From assembly GCA_963920635.1 (NCBI GenBank), contig OY987298.1, positions 116,674,035-116,738,034 on the forward strand: a DNA stretch of 64,000 nt, written 5' to 3'. Below are positions 34,603-45,732 of this stretch, piece by piece; the first letter of the stretch is position 1; each line of letters begins with the position of its first letter. The stretch comes from Pseudeuparius sepicola (lineage: Eukaryota; Arthropoda; Insecta; Coleoptera; Anthribidae). Below the pieces are notes generated by a model. The model worked only from the letters and a program-made list of their open reading frames with translations, was not told the DNA's origin and ran no database searches. The translations under genes were made by a program, and so were the position numbers.

Positions 34603-34604
34603 TA

Positions 34605-35489
34605 CAGGGTGGTTCATTATAAATTGACACGCCCCTTAACTTGTTAGTTTTTGAGGTAAGAAAAAAAAGTTTTTGACAATAGTTTTAGATAAATACAAAG
34701 TTTTTTGTGACGCTATTTGGACCGTGAACAGTGTGTTCTAGAAAGCCGTGGCAGACATAACTTATGTTTTTTTAGATAGAACACCCTATATATTTTTGCA
34801 TTTTTGAAATCTGCTCATCAAGGCAATCAAAATAATATTAAACTTTGTGGCATTATCTTTTTCCGTTTTTGAAAAATTCCGTATTCAAATTTTATACTAA
34901 ATTTATTTAACTCGAATTTATTGATCTCGTGATAAAGATAGACGATGAATGTAATAACGAAAAATATTTGTTTTAAACAAGAGAGTATCGTAGTGAAACT
35001 TCCCAAATGTTTAGGAGCTTTTACGATTTTCCTGAAATTCTTTATTTCTAGAATATAATCAGTAAAATTTGAAAAGGTTCCTAAACATTTTGGAGTTTCA
35101 CTATATTACTCTCTTGTTTAAAACAAATATTTTTTGTTATTACATCGATCATCTATCTTTATCGCGAGATCCACAAATTCGAGTTAAATAAATTTAGTAT
35201 AAAATTTGAAAACGGAATTTTTCAAAAACGGAAAAAGATAATGCCACAAAGTTTAATATCATTTTAATTGCCTTGATGAGCAGATTTCAAAAATGCAAAA
35301 ATATATAGGGTGTTCCATTCAAAAAAACATAAGTTATGTCTGCCACGGCTTTCTAGAACACACTGTACACGGTCCAATAGCGTCACAAAAAAACTTTGTA
35401 TTAGTATCTAAAACTTTTGTAAAAAACTTTTTTCTAACCTCAAAAACTAGCAAGTTAAGGGGGGTGTCAATTTATAATGAACCACCCTG
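34605..35489. mobile_element. fold-back Tc1/mariner-like MITE, 885 bp
   Basis: Starts CAGGGTGGTTCATTATAAAT at 34605 after TA (34603-34604). Ends with its complement ATTTATAATGAACCACCCTG at 35489 before TA (35490-35491). Both arms, each about 400 bp, match almost throughout (for example GCATTTTTGAAATCTGCTCA near 34798 and its complement near 35278). Only about 50 bases of loop remain around 35025-35075. There is no coding content; a 72-codon frame at 35293 is incidental. Confidence 0.9.
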
Positions 35490-35545
35490 TACTTGGAAAT
35501 ACCATTTATAAAAATTTTAATTTTGATTTTTCCTACAAAAAAAGT

Positions 35546-36007
35546 ACAGGGTGATCATTTTTAGAGGCCCAGCCTCTCTTGGTGGAACACGGTCAAAGAT
35601 ATGGAGATATTATACAGGGTGAGTCAGAATGTATAGTAAATACTTTAATTTCAGTTTTCCAGATTCATGGATTTCAAAGTTATCATCACTATGGTCGATG
35701 GCTGCAACACTCAAAAAAATCAAAAATTTGCGAATATCTCGAAAAGGGTTAGGAACAGGGTCCACATTATATTCATAAAAAAGATTTGGAATTTAATAGG
35801 GTGTAATGGTGTAATAATATATAGGGTGTTCTATTTGAAATAACAAAGTTGCTATTGGCTTCCGGTATAACCGGAAGTGATCGGAAGTTTAAAATATTTT
35901 AGAAAGAAAGTTTACAACCTGTTATATAAGTTACCAAAATTTCAAATCAAAATTCGCACTCCTTCCCGGTAAACTTCTAATGAACCACTTACGTGAATCA
36001 CCCTGTA
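35546..36007. repeat. adjacent CAGGGTG-type repeat pieces
   Basis: Three termini follow one another: TACAGGGTGATCATTTTTAG (35547), TACAGGGTGAGTCAGAATGT (35615) and TAGGGTGTTCTATTTGAAAT (35822). The last runs through CTTCCGGTATAACCGGAAG to CACCCTGTA at about 36006. The second word recurs in complement at about 59697-59738. Confidence 0.65.
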
Positions 36008-38455
36008 GATACCTATTAATAATTATTGTTGATCAGTTTATCTCTACCTATAGTTTGTCTCTTGTATATGAGTGAATTAAGATGCAGATGCAGACAAAGA
36101 CTACTTTCATTTGGCCAGACTAATAATAATGATTACCTCCGAAGGGAGTTCTGCGAAGTTAGCATAGCGTAATGAATATATTAATAACGGGCTAAGCATC
36201 TCAGGCGGACCACCGAGATGACGATTCCGGTGCTGCCACTTAAATATTAATTCCAGGAGAGTGATTCCTTACCAAGTTTCTGCTCATATTCAAGCAGTTT
36301 AAATTTAAAATCGATACGAGAGACACCCATGAGAAATGTTCATCACTCTGTATCTCCCGTTTGGACGTATGTTAACGTCCGGATTGGAATTAGTTTGGGA
36401 AAACGCGCCCTACTTCCAACTTCGAAAGTGTTTCTCTTAAAATTGTTTCAGACAGACATTTCGAATAAGATATATAAAATATGTGTAAATTTATACTATA
36501 GTTCGAACAGCAAAGCAGGGAAAAAACCGATGTCAATGGAATAACAAACTATTTCCACTGTGTAAATCATTTTTTGTATTACATCATGTATAATAATAGT
36601 ATAAGTTCCAGTCGCAACTGTCTACTGTAGCTGTGAAATATTTCGTGAAATTTTTACACTTTTTATTTTTTGAGATAGGACTCCCATTTCAAACAGAATT
36701 TTGAAGGTCCCATCATAGCAGATTCACAATTCTATATCCTCAGGAAATTGGAATGTTAGGTTATCATAAAACTGGTGTATAGGTATAGGTACTAAACTTC
36801 TACAACTCGTAAATCGAATAAATGGGCCTTTTCGTCTATTTATAGTAAATTACTAGCTTGATGTTGAAAGTAAAGTAAGGTAAGGCAAGGCAATGTATAA
36901 GGTAAGATAAAATAATATAAAGTACAGTAAAATAAAGTAAAACTACTAGTAGTTTAAACAAAAGCTATGCAATGCAATTACATACAAACCTATAAACATT
37001 GGCTTTGCCAAACTGTAGAGATGAAAAATGCGACGAAGAAAATTCGTTATGTAAAAACCATGTTATTTTGGCACACCTTAAAAAAATACTTTATGTTTAA
37101 ATATTTTCTAAAATTTATTTGTGGCGTAAACAGATCCATTGAATTTTAATTGGGTTTTTCGCCACTAAAATGGTTAAAAGACAACTTTTTCAAGTTGCCT
37201 GGAAAATTAATAAATTCTTAACAGTAAATGAACTAAACTTTGAACTTGTAACTCAAAAAATATCTTCAACAAATTTGTTTCCTGAGCTTTCTTAAAGATC
37301 ATGTCACGTCAAAGTGAAATGACAGATTAATAAATTTCAGGTTATTTATTTTTTTTTAAGTATTTTTTCATAAATATTATTTCTAGCTAGCAATGGCACT
37401 GCAAATAGTACAGATAAACGCACGGAATTCCGCTAGCTTTCTACCGTATACTTTACATGCAATTAGTCCCAGGACGTCCACCAAAAATGCAAAACAAAAT
37501 TTGAAACTTCAAAATCTATCTCCTCTGTTATACGTAAACTGATTTCTGTCAAACCTGTCTCAAACTGTGGCGAAAATATAGGTCTACGATTCGTATGGAC
37601 AATTTTTTTGTTTTTAATTGTAGTTTTTTAATGGTAACAAAAATACTCCTTCAAATACTCCCCAGAAAATGAAACGGTAGCATTTTTGTAAATTTTACAA
37701 GTACCAACAATGTTTTTTAAAAAAATTGTCCATACGAATTGTTCCTCCATCTTTTAGTTACATTTTGGTAAAAAAATCGAATTTCTGGAACTGAAAATAA
37801 AAAAGTAGATCGACTTCTAGAAAAACACTGCAAAGCCGAAATCAATATGAATACACCGTGCCCCCACTCCTGCCTTCTCCTCAAGCCAGTATCCGTAGAG
37901 GGGACACTAAATAGACAAAGATAGATACAATATGTTCGCCCGTTAGCCGTCGCACTCTTGTTTCCGCTTATCGTATTTTACAAGCTTTTTTATTTAATTT
38001 CACCTGTTAGCAGCGTTCAGAGTATACTACTGTTATTGTGTGGGTCGAATCTTGCAAGCTGAATTAGAACCACTTCCTGACATCCGATTGAGCTGAAATT
38101 TTGCATACACCTTTAGTTCCGGTGACAATGCAATATGCAATACTCAATATTGTAATACTTTCTACTTTCTAATACTTAATATGGGTATCAAATGAAAGGG
38201 GTTGACGAGTTCAAAATAATAAGATAAGACGTCATACTAAATCCAATATGGCGGACTAAATTTCTTTACCACTCTCCTGATGTGGGAATCAAATATGTAC
38301 TAAAAAGCACAAAATAAAATAAAAGATAAAAACCTTTTTTAAAAACAAGCTTTTATTAAATAAAATGAAATAAATCATGTACTACATCGAATAAAATAAA
38401 ATAAAATAAGTCTAGGTTTTTGTTAGAATAATTCAGTGCCAAATTGCGCCAAGTC
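36008..38455. other. intergenic with microsatellite-like tract, no gene
   Basis: A degenerate GTAAG/ATAAA tract covers about 36870-36950, and an ATAAA tract covers about 38375-38410. The rest is AT-rich without recognisable coding. Confidence 0.4.
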
Positions 38456-38515
38456 GTTTTTGTAATATAGGGGGGGCTAAGCCCTCCTAGCCCCCCCCCT
38501 AGTTCCGTCTATGTG
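38456..38515 (-). repeat. hAT-type end with C/G-run palindrome
   Basis: In complement this reads CATAGACGGAACTAGGGGGG then GCTAGGAGGGCTTAGCCCCC, resembling G-run-rich hAT termini. No partner end was found. Confidence 0.35.
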
Positions 38516-39084
38516 TGCGGCTAGTCAATAACTAGAAATTCAAAGAAGTAAAGTGCTGTAAATTCCGCATCTTTAAAGGTTCAAATTCGATCAAGCGACG
38601 AGGGCGGATATGATTTGAATCGAGAGGGCGAGAACTCGATGCCTTTAAATTGATGTTTGAGCCGCACAAACATGATTGGAATACTAATAAAAAGCGACGC
38701 TTCCCGAATTGAAAAAGATAACAATTCACTTTCCATTTAATGGATGCAATTTTCCATATAACAGGCCGATTCAAAATAATTGGTTTATCAACAGCCAACT
38801 GAATAGGAGTGGGTTTAATTGTGATTTACAATTGACAATTGGATCTCAGCTGGGTATTTTGAACGAAACTGAAAACTGAAATGTAAAATTATTGGGCAAC
38901 GGGATTTTATGGTAATAATAATTTTCTCGCTTCAATGTATAAGGAAATATTGAACCACCTTATCCGTTATTGAAAACATCAACGATATTCGAAATCTGGC
39001 TATTAGAGATGAGGCAAGCAAACACACTAGATCAGACAGTGGTCTTATTAATTTTCGTCATAGAATGGATTATTCTCAACCAGA

Positions 39085-39580
39085 GTTATAGACAGATAGT
39101 GACATGTAGGTGCCCCATTTTCGCATACAAGCCTCGAAGACGGTTGAAAAGTACATCGGTGTTGAGTAGAATGAAGGGAAATTTACGAGTGGACATATTG
39201 AAAATTCGATTTTCCTTAACATAAATAGAAGGTCGCTGTTGCCCATATTTTCACTCAAGCCTTGTTCACTAAATGATTAATTAATAGAACCTGGCCTCGG
39301 AAAAGCAAAGGCTTGAGTGTGGCAGCTGGCTAAAGACTTGAAAGAAGGGCGTAATCTTCTAAGGAAAAATCGAGATTTTGACCGATTTTTCCATACAAAC
39401 CCAAAAACATAAAAAAACATATTATACATAATTAAGTTATTATATATATTATATATGAAAATCGAATTTACCATATGTTATCCCCAGGGGCCACCGTAAA
39501 TGTCTCAGCATCGATGTACTTTTCAACCTCTAGAGGCTTGTATGCGAAAATGGGGCACCTAAATCTGTCACTAAGAGACA
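39085..39580. repeat. MITE with long inverted ends (GTGCCCCATTTTCGCATACA)
   Basis: GGTGCCCCATTTTCGCATAC then AAGCCTCGAAGACGGTTGAA and AAGTACATCG near 39110-39160 recur in complement near 39515-39565. Inside lies a second pair, GAAAATTCGATTTTCC near 39200 and GAAAATCGAATTTACC near 39456, so the whole unit folds back. Confidence 0.75.
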
Positions 39581-39651
39581 TTAGAGTGTAATGCGTTTTA
39601 TATTTTACCTAGCACAAGAACTATGAACTAACCCGCAAGGAAATCGGCGTA

Positions 39652-40433
39652 CAGGGTGTCCAGATAACGTGATAAACCCCATTATCTCAGTAATTTTAAA
39701 GATAAATAATTGATGGTTCAAAAACTATAAACTTGTATAGAATTTTCCGAGGAATTCGAATATGACGTCAAACTTAAGAGGCTATTGGTAAAATGTTATT
39801 TCAAAAATACAATTTTTCAAAAAAAAAAGTAGGATACTAACACGGAATATTAGTAAAAGCATACGGGGAGTAGCGAAAAATTCTCGCCTCATATTTCTGG
39901 CTTGAACAGAAGTGAGCATCACTTTGTCACATTTTGAGATACATACCCGAAATATTTTGATTTTTTTAGGTTACTTTTGTTGTCCCAATTCGGGCCATGT
40001 TATATAGTTTTGTTTATATAGTTATCTCTAAAAATAAGCAAGAAGCGGATTTTCATTTTTGATAAATTAGAATTAACTATATAAAACTATATATGGTTGT
40101 AATTGGAAGAAGACGAGGAATCTAAAAAAATCGAAATATACAGGGTGTATCAAAAACATTATTAAGACATGCTAACTTCCCTCAAATCGAAAGTAAAAAA
40201 TGAAAACTGACATTTTCTGTTACTCCCCGTATGCTCATTACTAATATTCTGTGTTAAAACCCGACTTTTTTTTGGAAAAGGCTAATTTAATGAAATAACT
40301 TTTAACCACATCCTGTATATTAAACTTGACTCCAATTCCTCGGAGAATTCTGGGCAAGCTTGGATTTAAACCATCAGTTTATGTTTCAAATTACCGAGAA
40401 AATCGGGTTTATCACATCAACTAGGACACCTTG
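39652..40433. mobile_element. fold-back Tc1/mariner-like MITE, 782 bp
   Basis: Starts CAGGGTGTCCAGATAACGTG after TA. The right end, in complement from 40433, reads CAAGGTGTCCTAGTTGATGT, a diverged copy. The block CACGGAATATTAGTAAAAGC then ATACGGGGAGTA (39840-39872) pairs with TACTCCCCGTATGCTCATTA near 40222. The inner GAAATATTTTGATTTTTTTA pairs with TAAAAAAATCGAAATAT near 40124. The element is a fold-back almost to its centre near 40050. A further CAGGGTGTATC word lies at 40142 inside the right arm. Confidence 0.8.
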
Positions 40434-41331
40434 TGCCTACATGAAACTGTGAAGGATTGATGAACAAAAATGTTGACTGTTTCCAGTATACTGACTTGCA
40501 ATTAAAGAAGAGATCAATAATAATTATCTCCCCATAGGTGCATTTTTTCTGACATTTCACTTGTACCTAATAGTAATTTACGTAACAAGTTCGGAAAGCC
40601 GGTTAATTGCTATGTTACCTACAATATTTTTTCGGTAACCACATCAAATAAATTAAAATTTCATTTTCATTTTAGCGCTTTAGGTACTGACAGCGTCCAA
40701 AAAAATTATTTTTTCCATGGAAACAACAGAGCTTGCATATTTGATTGATCATTTTCCGGCCTATAGTCCTGTAAAACAACATTTTCCGGACCACAAATTG
40801 TTAACTTTCCGAACGGTTCCCGAAAATATTTATTTCCGGGCTACACATTTGAATTATAAATAAGTTGTTTCTTTTTTTTTTGAAAAAAGGTGCAAAGTTA
40901 AATGAAAGTGAAACGAAAATAACTAAAAAAAAATTGCAGAATAATTATTGCCACCCATGTGTTTTTGGGGAAATGATTTGCCAGCCGTTGCTCGCCTCCA
41001 CATACCTTTCTCTCAATGGTCCTATGAAGTCAAGTTTTCTAAAACAAAACCAGTGTAAATCAGGTGCTTATAAAGACAATCCTTCGTCTTCAGAACTTCG
41101 AATAAAAATCAAGTTGGCCGTTACTTATCTACATTAAATCTGAATTCACCATCTCGACACTTTACCATTCATCCATCATCGCCAGAGCCGAGGCGATTTG
41201 TTAAAAAGCAAAAAGAAGCATAAAAGCATAAAACGGTTTTCAAGCGGTTTATAACCTTCAGTGCTTTATGCATGTATTAATACCGTATTTTGAAAACAAT
41301 AGATAGTTTTATAATATTTAGTAAACCACTA
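40434..41331. other. intergenic, no gene recognised
   Basis: Contains the alternating words ACATTTTCCGG and TTCCGGNC around 40750-40850. A 90-codon frame at 40865-41137 has no family features. Confidence 0.35.
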
Positions 41332-41698
41332 CTATAGTAAAATCTAGCAACTCTTACGCCTGGCGTAAACAAGAGCACGTGAGTTGAAATATTCGCCAGG
41401 GCCGTACTGAGGCACGACCTTTATTTAATTTTAGTTTTACAATGGTTTACATCAAAATATTTGGGAAAAGAATTATTGGCTAAATTAAAATGGTTCAAAA
41501 CATCGATAAAATTATTTGTGGCAGTGTCTAAATAGCTGAAAACAACAAAGTAAAACCGCGTAACTACACTTTTGCGACCGAGTACGTCCCTGTTGCCGAC
41601 TCGGGTGAAACTTTATAGCCTACCGACCAATCGCGGATCGTCATTGAACACGTGGTTTTATTTACGCCAGGCGTACGGATTGCTCGATTTTAGTATAG
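41332..41698. repeat. MITE with CTATASTAAAATC ends of about 50 bp
   Basis: The left end is CTATAGTAAAATCTAGCAAC then TACGCCTGGCGTAAACAAGA and GCACGTG. The right end in complement is CTATACTAAAATCGAGCAAT then TACGCCTGGCGTAAATAAAA and CCACGTG. Each arm contains the palindrome TTACGCCTGGCGTAA or TTTACGCCAGGCGTA and a CACGTG box. Confidence 0.8.
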
Positions 41699-41699
41699 A

Positions 41700-42732
41700 T
41701 ACGTTAACATGTATCTTTGTTTTTTTTTTAAATGGGAAAAATGTAATAGAAGACTTTAAATTTATTTTCGTGCAAAAAAACTGAAACAGCTAAAGTTTTC
41801 CTTTTAGAATTAAAATTACAACGTATTCAATAAAGCTGTGTTCAAGTTTAAAGGTATGTTATGAAATCATATTGAAGAATGAAAATTTGGTCAGTAATTC
41901 AATTAATGCTTTTTTGTCATTGGACTCACTATTGGCAATTTGTTTATGATATAAAGATTGATAAGAAAACAAAATAACAAAAGTGATTATTGTCTAAGTA
42001 ACAAACTCATAAATAGTAACCTAGCCCCTGACTATTTGGAGTTGCTGTAGGTGGATGCGTCTGAAACGTATAAAATTAATTAAGGCAAATTATGGTTGGC
42101 TGTGATTGGCAAATATGGTAGATTTAAGAAAAGTTGAAAAGTTCTCATATCTATCTCGTTATATACATTGCTTTTACGGATTCGAACGGAATCTGCGGCA
42201 CCGCGAGCAATGATGAATGGCTCCATTTGAGCAGCACGTATCGCGGCAATCATCCCCTTTTTCTAATATTGATAAATGATTTTCGATGTCTCGCTGTCAG
42301 GCTAACCCCGTTTACAAAATTTGGAATTTACTTTTAGCAGATTATTTCTTCTAAATAAAAAAATATATTTCCAAGCGGAATATGTAAATAGTATAATATA
42401 TGGAGAATAAACGGAAACGAAACCCAATTTTCAAATAACTTCTATTAATCTGGCACCCCACACCTGACACCAGGAAAATAAAGTTTTAGGTACTGTTTGA
42501 ACAAAGACAGGGCTGTTCTAAGGGCGGCCGCCAGCCGCCAGCAGAAACAGTACAATGCATTTACTTTTGAATATAGAAATATGGAAAACTAAAGTAGATT
42601 AATAATAACAAATGGTACAGTAATCATTCAACATTATATCTACAATGCCAAATCAAAAAATATATATTTGTTTAGGTGGATGGGCTGATTACATGCCACG
42701 CACGTTTGCAATGAGCGCAAACAATGCTATAG
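41700..42732. other. intergenic with a hAT-end scrap
   Basis: CAGGGCTGTTCTAAGGGCGG near 42511 resembles the end at 20599. Otherwise AT-rich, no gene. Confidence 0.35.
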
Positions 42733-43558
42733 GCAGGAACGTAGCTACAGGGGGGGTTGGGTGTATAAACTTCTCCTCCTCCATTGTCTGTCCTAAAAAT
42801 TTCGCTTGCAGCGCATTTTAATAAGCAAACACCTCCTTTTAATTCCTACTTTTAAAAATCAATAATTATGGACCCGCCAAGAAATAAATTTCTATAGGTA
42901 GATACCTATATAATAATATATTCTACACTTAGCCCTATGCGTGGACATGTTAATTTATAGTATGTGGCACACAATTTATAGGCACTAACTATATTTTTAC
43001 TTCCACATCACTCAAGGAGTTCTCTCTTGGAATTTTATGTAAAAGAAAAAAGAGTAGGTACCTACTTCTTACAGTAACTGCACACTTAAATTATTATTAT
43101 GGTTCCACAGTTAACAAAGAAAAATATACAATCAGCTGACTTGCGTAATATTTTTCGCTAATATTAGGTTACATTAAATTGTTTAGTTTATTTTATTTGT
43201 TTGACTTTGAAAATTTTTAAATTTTCGCCTTCGGCGCAATTCTTAATAATAAAAAATGAACTTCTTTTTTATTTGTGAACCCCTCCCATCAAAAAACTCT
43301 AACTACGGCCCTGTAAATATACGTGTGTTGTATTGTGATCATTCCAAACCGATTGATATCGAAAAGCTAGATAATTATTTTGGTCTATCAAAAAAGCCGA
43401 AGACTGAAATTATACCTAAATGTTTAGTTTTCAAATTAAGGTTTTTACAGCGTTGCTTACTTTTATTATAATTACTATTAAGTAATTCTACACAAAAATA
43501 ATTGTAACATTTTCAACCAGCCCCCCTGAAAATAATTTCTGCTTACGCCACTACATTC
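42733..43558. repeat. possible hAT-like non-autonomous element
   Basis: GGAACGTAGCTACAGGGGGG near 42738 and, in complement from 43558, GTAGTGGCGTAAGCAGAAAT then TTTTCAGGGGGGCTGG look like hAT termini. They are not close enough to each other to be certain of one element. The inner word AACTACGGCCCTGTA near 43299 is a third such end. No transposase motif is seen in the 71-codon frame at 43256-43471. Confidence 0.3.
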
Positions 43559-43559
43559 G

Positions 43560-44255
43560 ACAAATCGAAGCAAATGAACAAATGACCGAATAAGTCGGTA
43601 GATCATCCAATATAGTATTATAATGGGTATAAATATCAATACATTTACAATCTGTGTTTTTTTTTTATTAAAAAAAATGCGACATAATTTATTGTAGGTA
43701 TATATCTTGTGAATATATTGTAACTTAGATGGATACGTAGCAATCCTGTCAATTTTACCAAATAGTAAACAGGTTGACCTTGAAAATAGTTACTATTATT
43801 AGGTATAAATACTACATACAAAAATATAAAAGAAATAAACACGCATTCCAAAAGATAATATTTTTTTCGTCTTTTAGACTAACCTCTGTAATTCATTCAA
43901 GGGTCAATGCTAATGCTTATTTTTAAGAGGTGAATCTACGCCGAGAGTAACTTCCATCACAATGGAAACAAATTTGGCTAGGCGAATTCATAACTAATTA
44001 AAAACCTAAATAGTTGTGCATATGTGGAAATTAAATATTTTCGTAAAACGGATATTTTTGTAATATACTTAAATATATTCTTATATAGGTATATATAATA
44101 AAATAATACCTAGATTCTTAATTCCATTTTAGGCAAAAATGTATTTATATATTTTTTACGTAACTAAATAATACTGCGAATTTTGAAAAGAAGTAAGATC
44201 AGTACCGATCAGTAGGTAACTAAGTTGGGAATTTGGAACCTATTGGCGATACACT
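43560..44255. other. intergenic, no gene recognised
   Basis: AT-rich with short TA-rich tracts. Nothing to support. Confidence 0.35.
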
Positions 44256-44446
44256 ATTCTTATCACGTTTAAATCCACACACCAATACCGTTGTTTTGCA
44301 CTCGACGCGCGTTTCGATAACTAAGTTAGCATCATCAGGAGATGATTAAAACTGAAAAACAGTTAGCTTAATTAGTTAGCGAAACGCGCGTCTAGTGCAA
44401 AACAACGACAACGGTATTGGTGTGTGGATTTAAATGTGATAAGAAT
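44256..44446. repeat. 191-bp inverted repeat with a hammerhead-like core on the minus strand
   Basis: ATTCTTATCACGTTTAAATC then CACACACCAATACCG on the left is mirrored by CGGTATTGGTGTGTGGATTT then AAATGTGATAAGAAT on the right. Both arms also share CACTMGACGCGCGTTTCG. In the left arm, read on the minus strand, CTGATGA (44338-44332) is followed by GAAA (44315-44312) and GTC (44306-44304). This is the block order of a hammerhead ribozyme. Confidence 0.75.
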
Positions 44447-45300
44447 ACCGATCAGTAGGTACATTGTGATTATCAGTGGTTGTTCATCGCCATGTTTTTG
44501 TAACGTTGGATATTATTTTTAATTGAAAAAAATATATTGTATAAAAGAGGATAAGTTTAATCTTAATCTGGCCATTTCTTTTAATTCCCACTTAGCATTC
44601 TTATTTTATATGTCAAAAATATCTCTTTTGAAAAGCTAACCCGCACATGTTTCCCTTTGTCCAAATATCTCGCTGTTTAATCTTTTCGTCATCATTTTAA
44701 AAGTCCCAAAGGAAGTCCTTATGTATTATTATATCCAGCCAACATTATTTTTTTTTACTCTTCAAGTTCAGATGCCCCGCATATTCCGAGGCATGACAAG
44801 TATGATCTATTCGAGCCCTAAAGTTCAAGGTATTTCGTTATTAAATGTCCCACACTATTTTTCGTAGATATAAAAGCGAATATTAGTATTTTTGTTATAG
44901 GACAAAAAGGTTGTGCTGTATGTTCAAATTAGAGCTTTTTTTTTAGACTCTCAAGAGAATAAAGACATTATGTTGTGTGTTAGCGTTATTAGACAGCGCC
45001 AGGGCCAAACATAAAAAACCAAAATTAAAATCAATAATTTCGCATCTGCATTAACTAGGTACTTGCTACTAAGCCACAAAACAAAGGTGAGTTTTTACGA
45101 TTTTACGCTAGCATAAACGCGAGTTATTGTTTTCTGCTCTTTTTATATTAACTATGCAAAAATTAATTGCTACTAAAAACAAAAAATTAAAAAATACATG
45201 CTGGAAATAAGTAACCACTTAGGCATTCACCAATTTTTTTAATTGACCACGTGTGTATTTTTTCTTCCTTTATAAAACGTAGTCCATTGTGCATTAACCC
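44447..45300. other. intergenic, no gene recognised
   Basis: AT-rich flank. Nothing supported until the mariner remnant. Confidence 0.35.
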
Positions 45301-45565
45301 ACGAGCCGCCACTGTGTATCGTGTGAGCTTACAAGAAAAAATCACATAGATTGTCCGATCCATCGATCATGAAAATTCTCTTCTAGCCAGTCTCGTACTA
45401 TTCTTCTTCGGTGCGGCGGAGTACCATCGTGCTGTATCCACAAATTTCTAATCAAATCTAATGGCAATCATCCAAAAAAATTTCAAGATTATATTCCTCA
45501 GAAGGCCCAGGAACATAGATCCGTTTAGCCACCCTTGGAAAATATGTGGTCCAACAAGATTGTCA
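45300..45565 (-). pseudogene. Tc1/mariner-type transposase, DDE-domain remnant
   Basis: The minus strand from about 45565 reads NDNLVGPHIFQGWLNGSMFL. After a frameshift it continues LPLDLIRNLWIQHDGTPPH, then RRRIVRDWLEENFHDRWIGQ. These match the central catalytic region of mariner-type transposases of the DUF4817 class (usual LxGPxFxxxxLN..., WFMHDGAPxHF and FPxRWIGRGG). The D of the HDGTPPH motif is kept. A stop follows RWIGQSM. The first catalytic acid should lie in the missing stretch between this remnant and the head piece at 46.6-47.1 kb. That stretch is now occupied by two later insertions. Confidence 0.75.
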
Positions 45566-45640
45566 TTAATTCTTTAATTAATAATAAAGGATGTTTTTAG
45601 TGGCATGTCAGGTAAAGGATATCAATTGAAAAAAAAATGC

Positions 45641-45713
45641 ATTCCAGCCGGGACTCGAACCCGGGACTCCCACTGTGGCCGTAGGCACTTTAACCAACTA
45701 AGCTACCGGAGAT
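45641..45713 (-). tRNA. tRNA-like sequence (likely pseudo-tRNA or SINE head), anticodon position CCA
   Basis: The minus strand holds an A box TAGCTTAGTTGG and a B box GGTTCGAGTCC, both matching the polymerase III consensus. The 73 nt fold as a cloverleaf. The D stem is GCTT/AAGT. The anticodon stem CCTAC/GTGGG has one G-T pair and a seven-base loop GGCCACA. The T stem is CCGGG/CCCGG. The acceptor stem pairs only five of seven positions, and base 33 of the loop is G instead of the near-universal U. It is probably not a working tRNA but could still be transcribed by polymerase III. Confidence 0.5.
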
Positions 45714-45732
45714 ACGGGTTCCATCGGCTAGG

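Noticed and set aside
45641..45713. A functional tRNA with anticodon CCA
   Set aside because: Base 33 is not U, the acceptor stem has mismatches, and it sits inside a repeat, so a pseudo-tRNA or SINE head is more likely.
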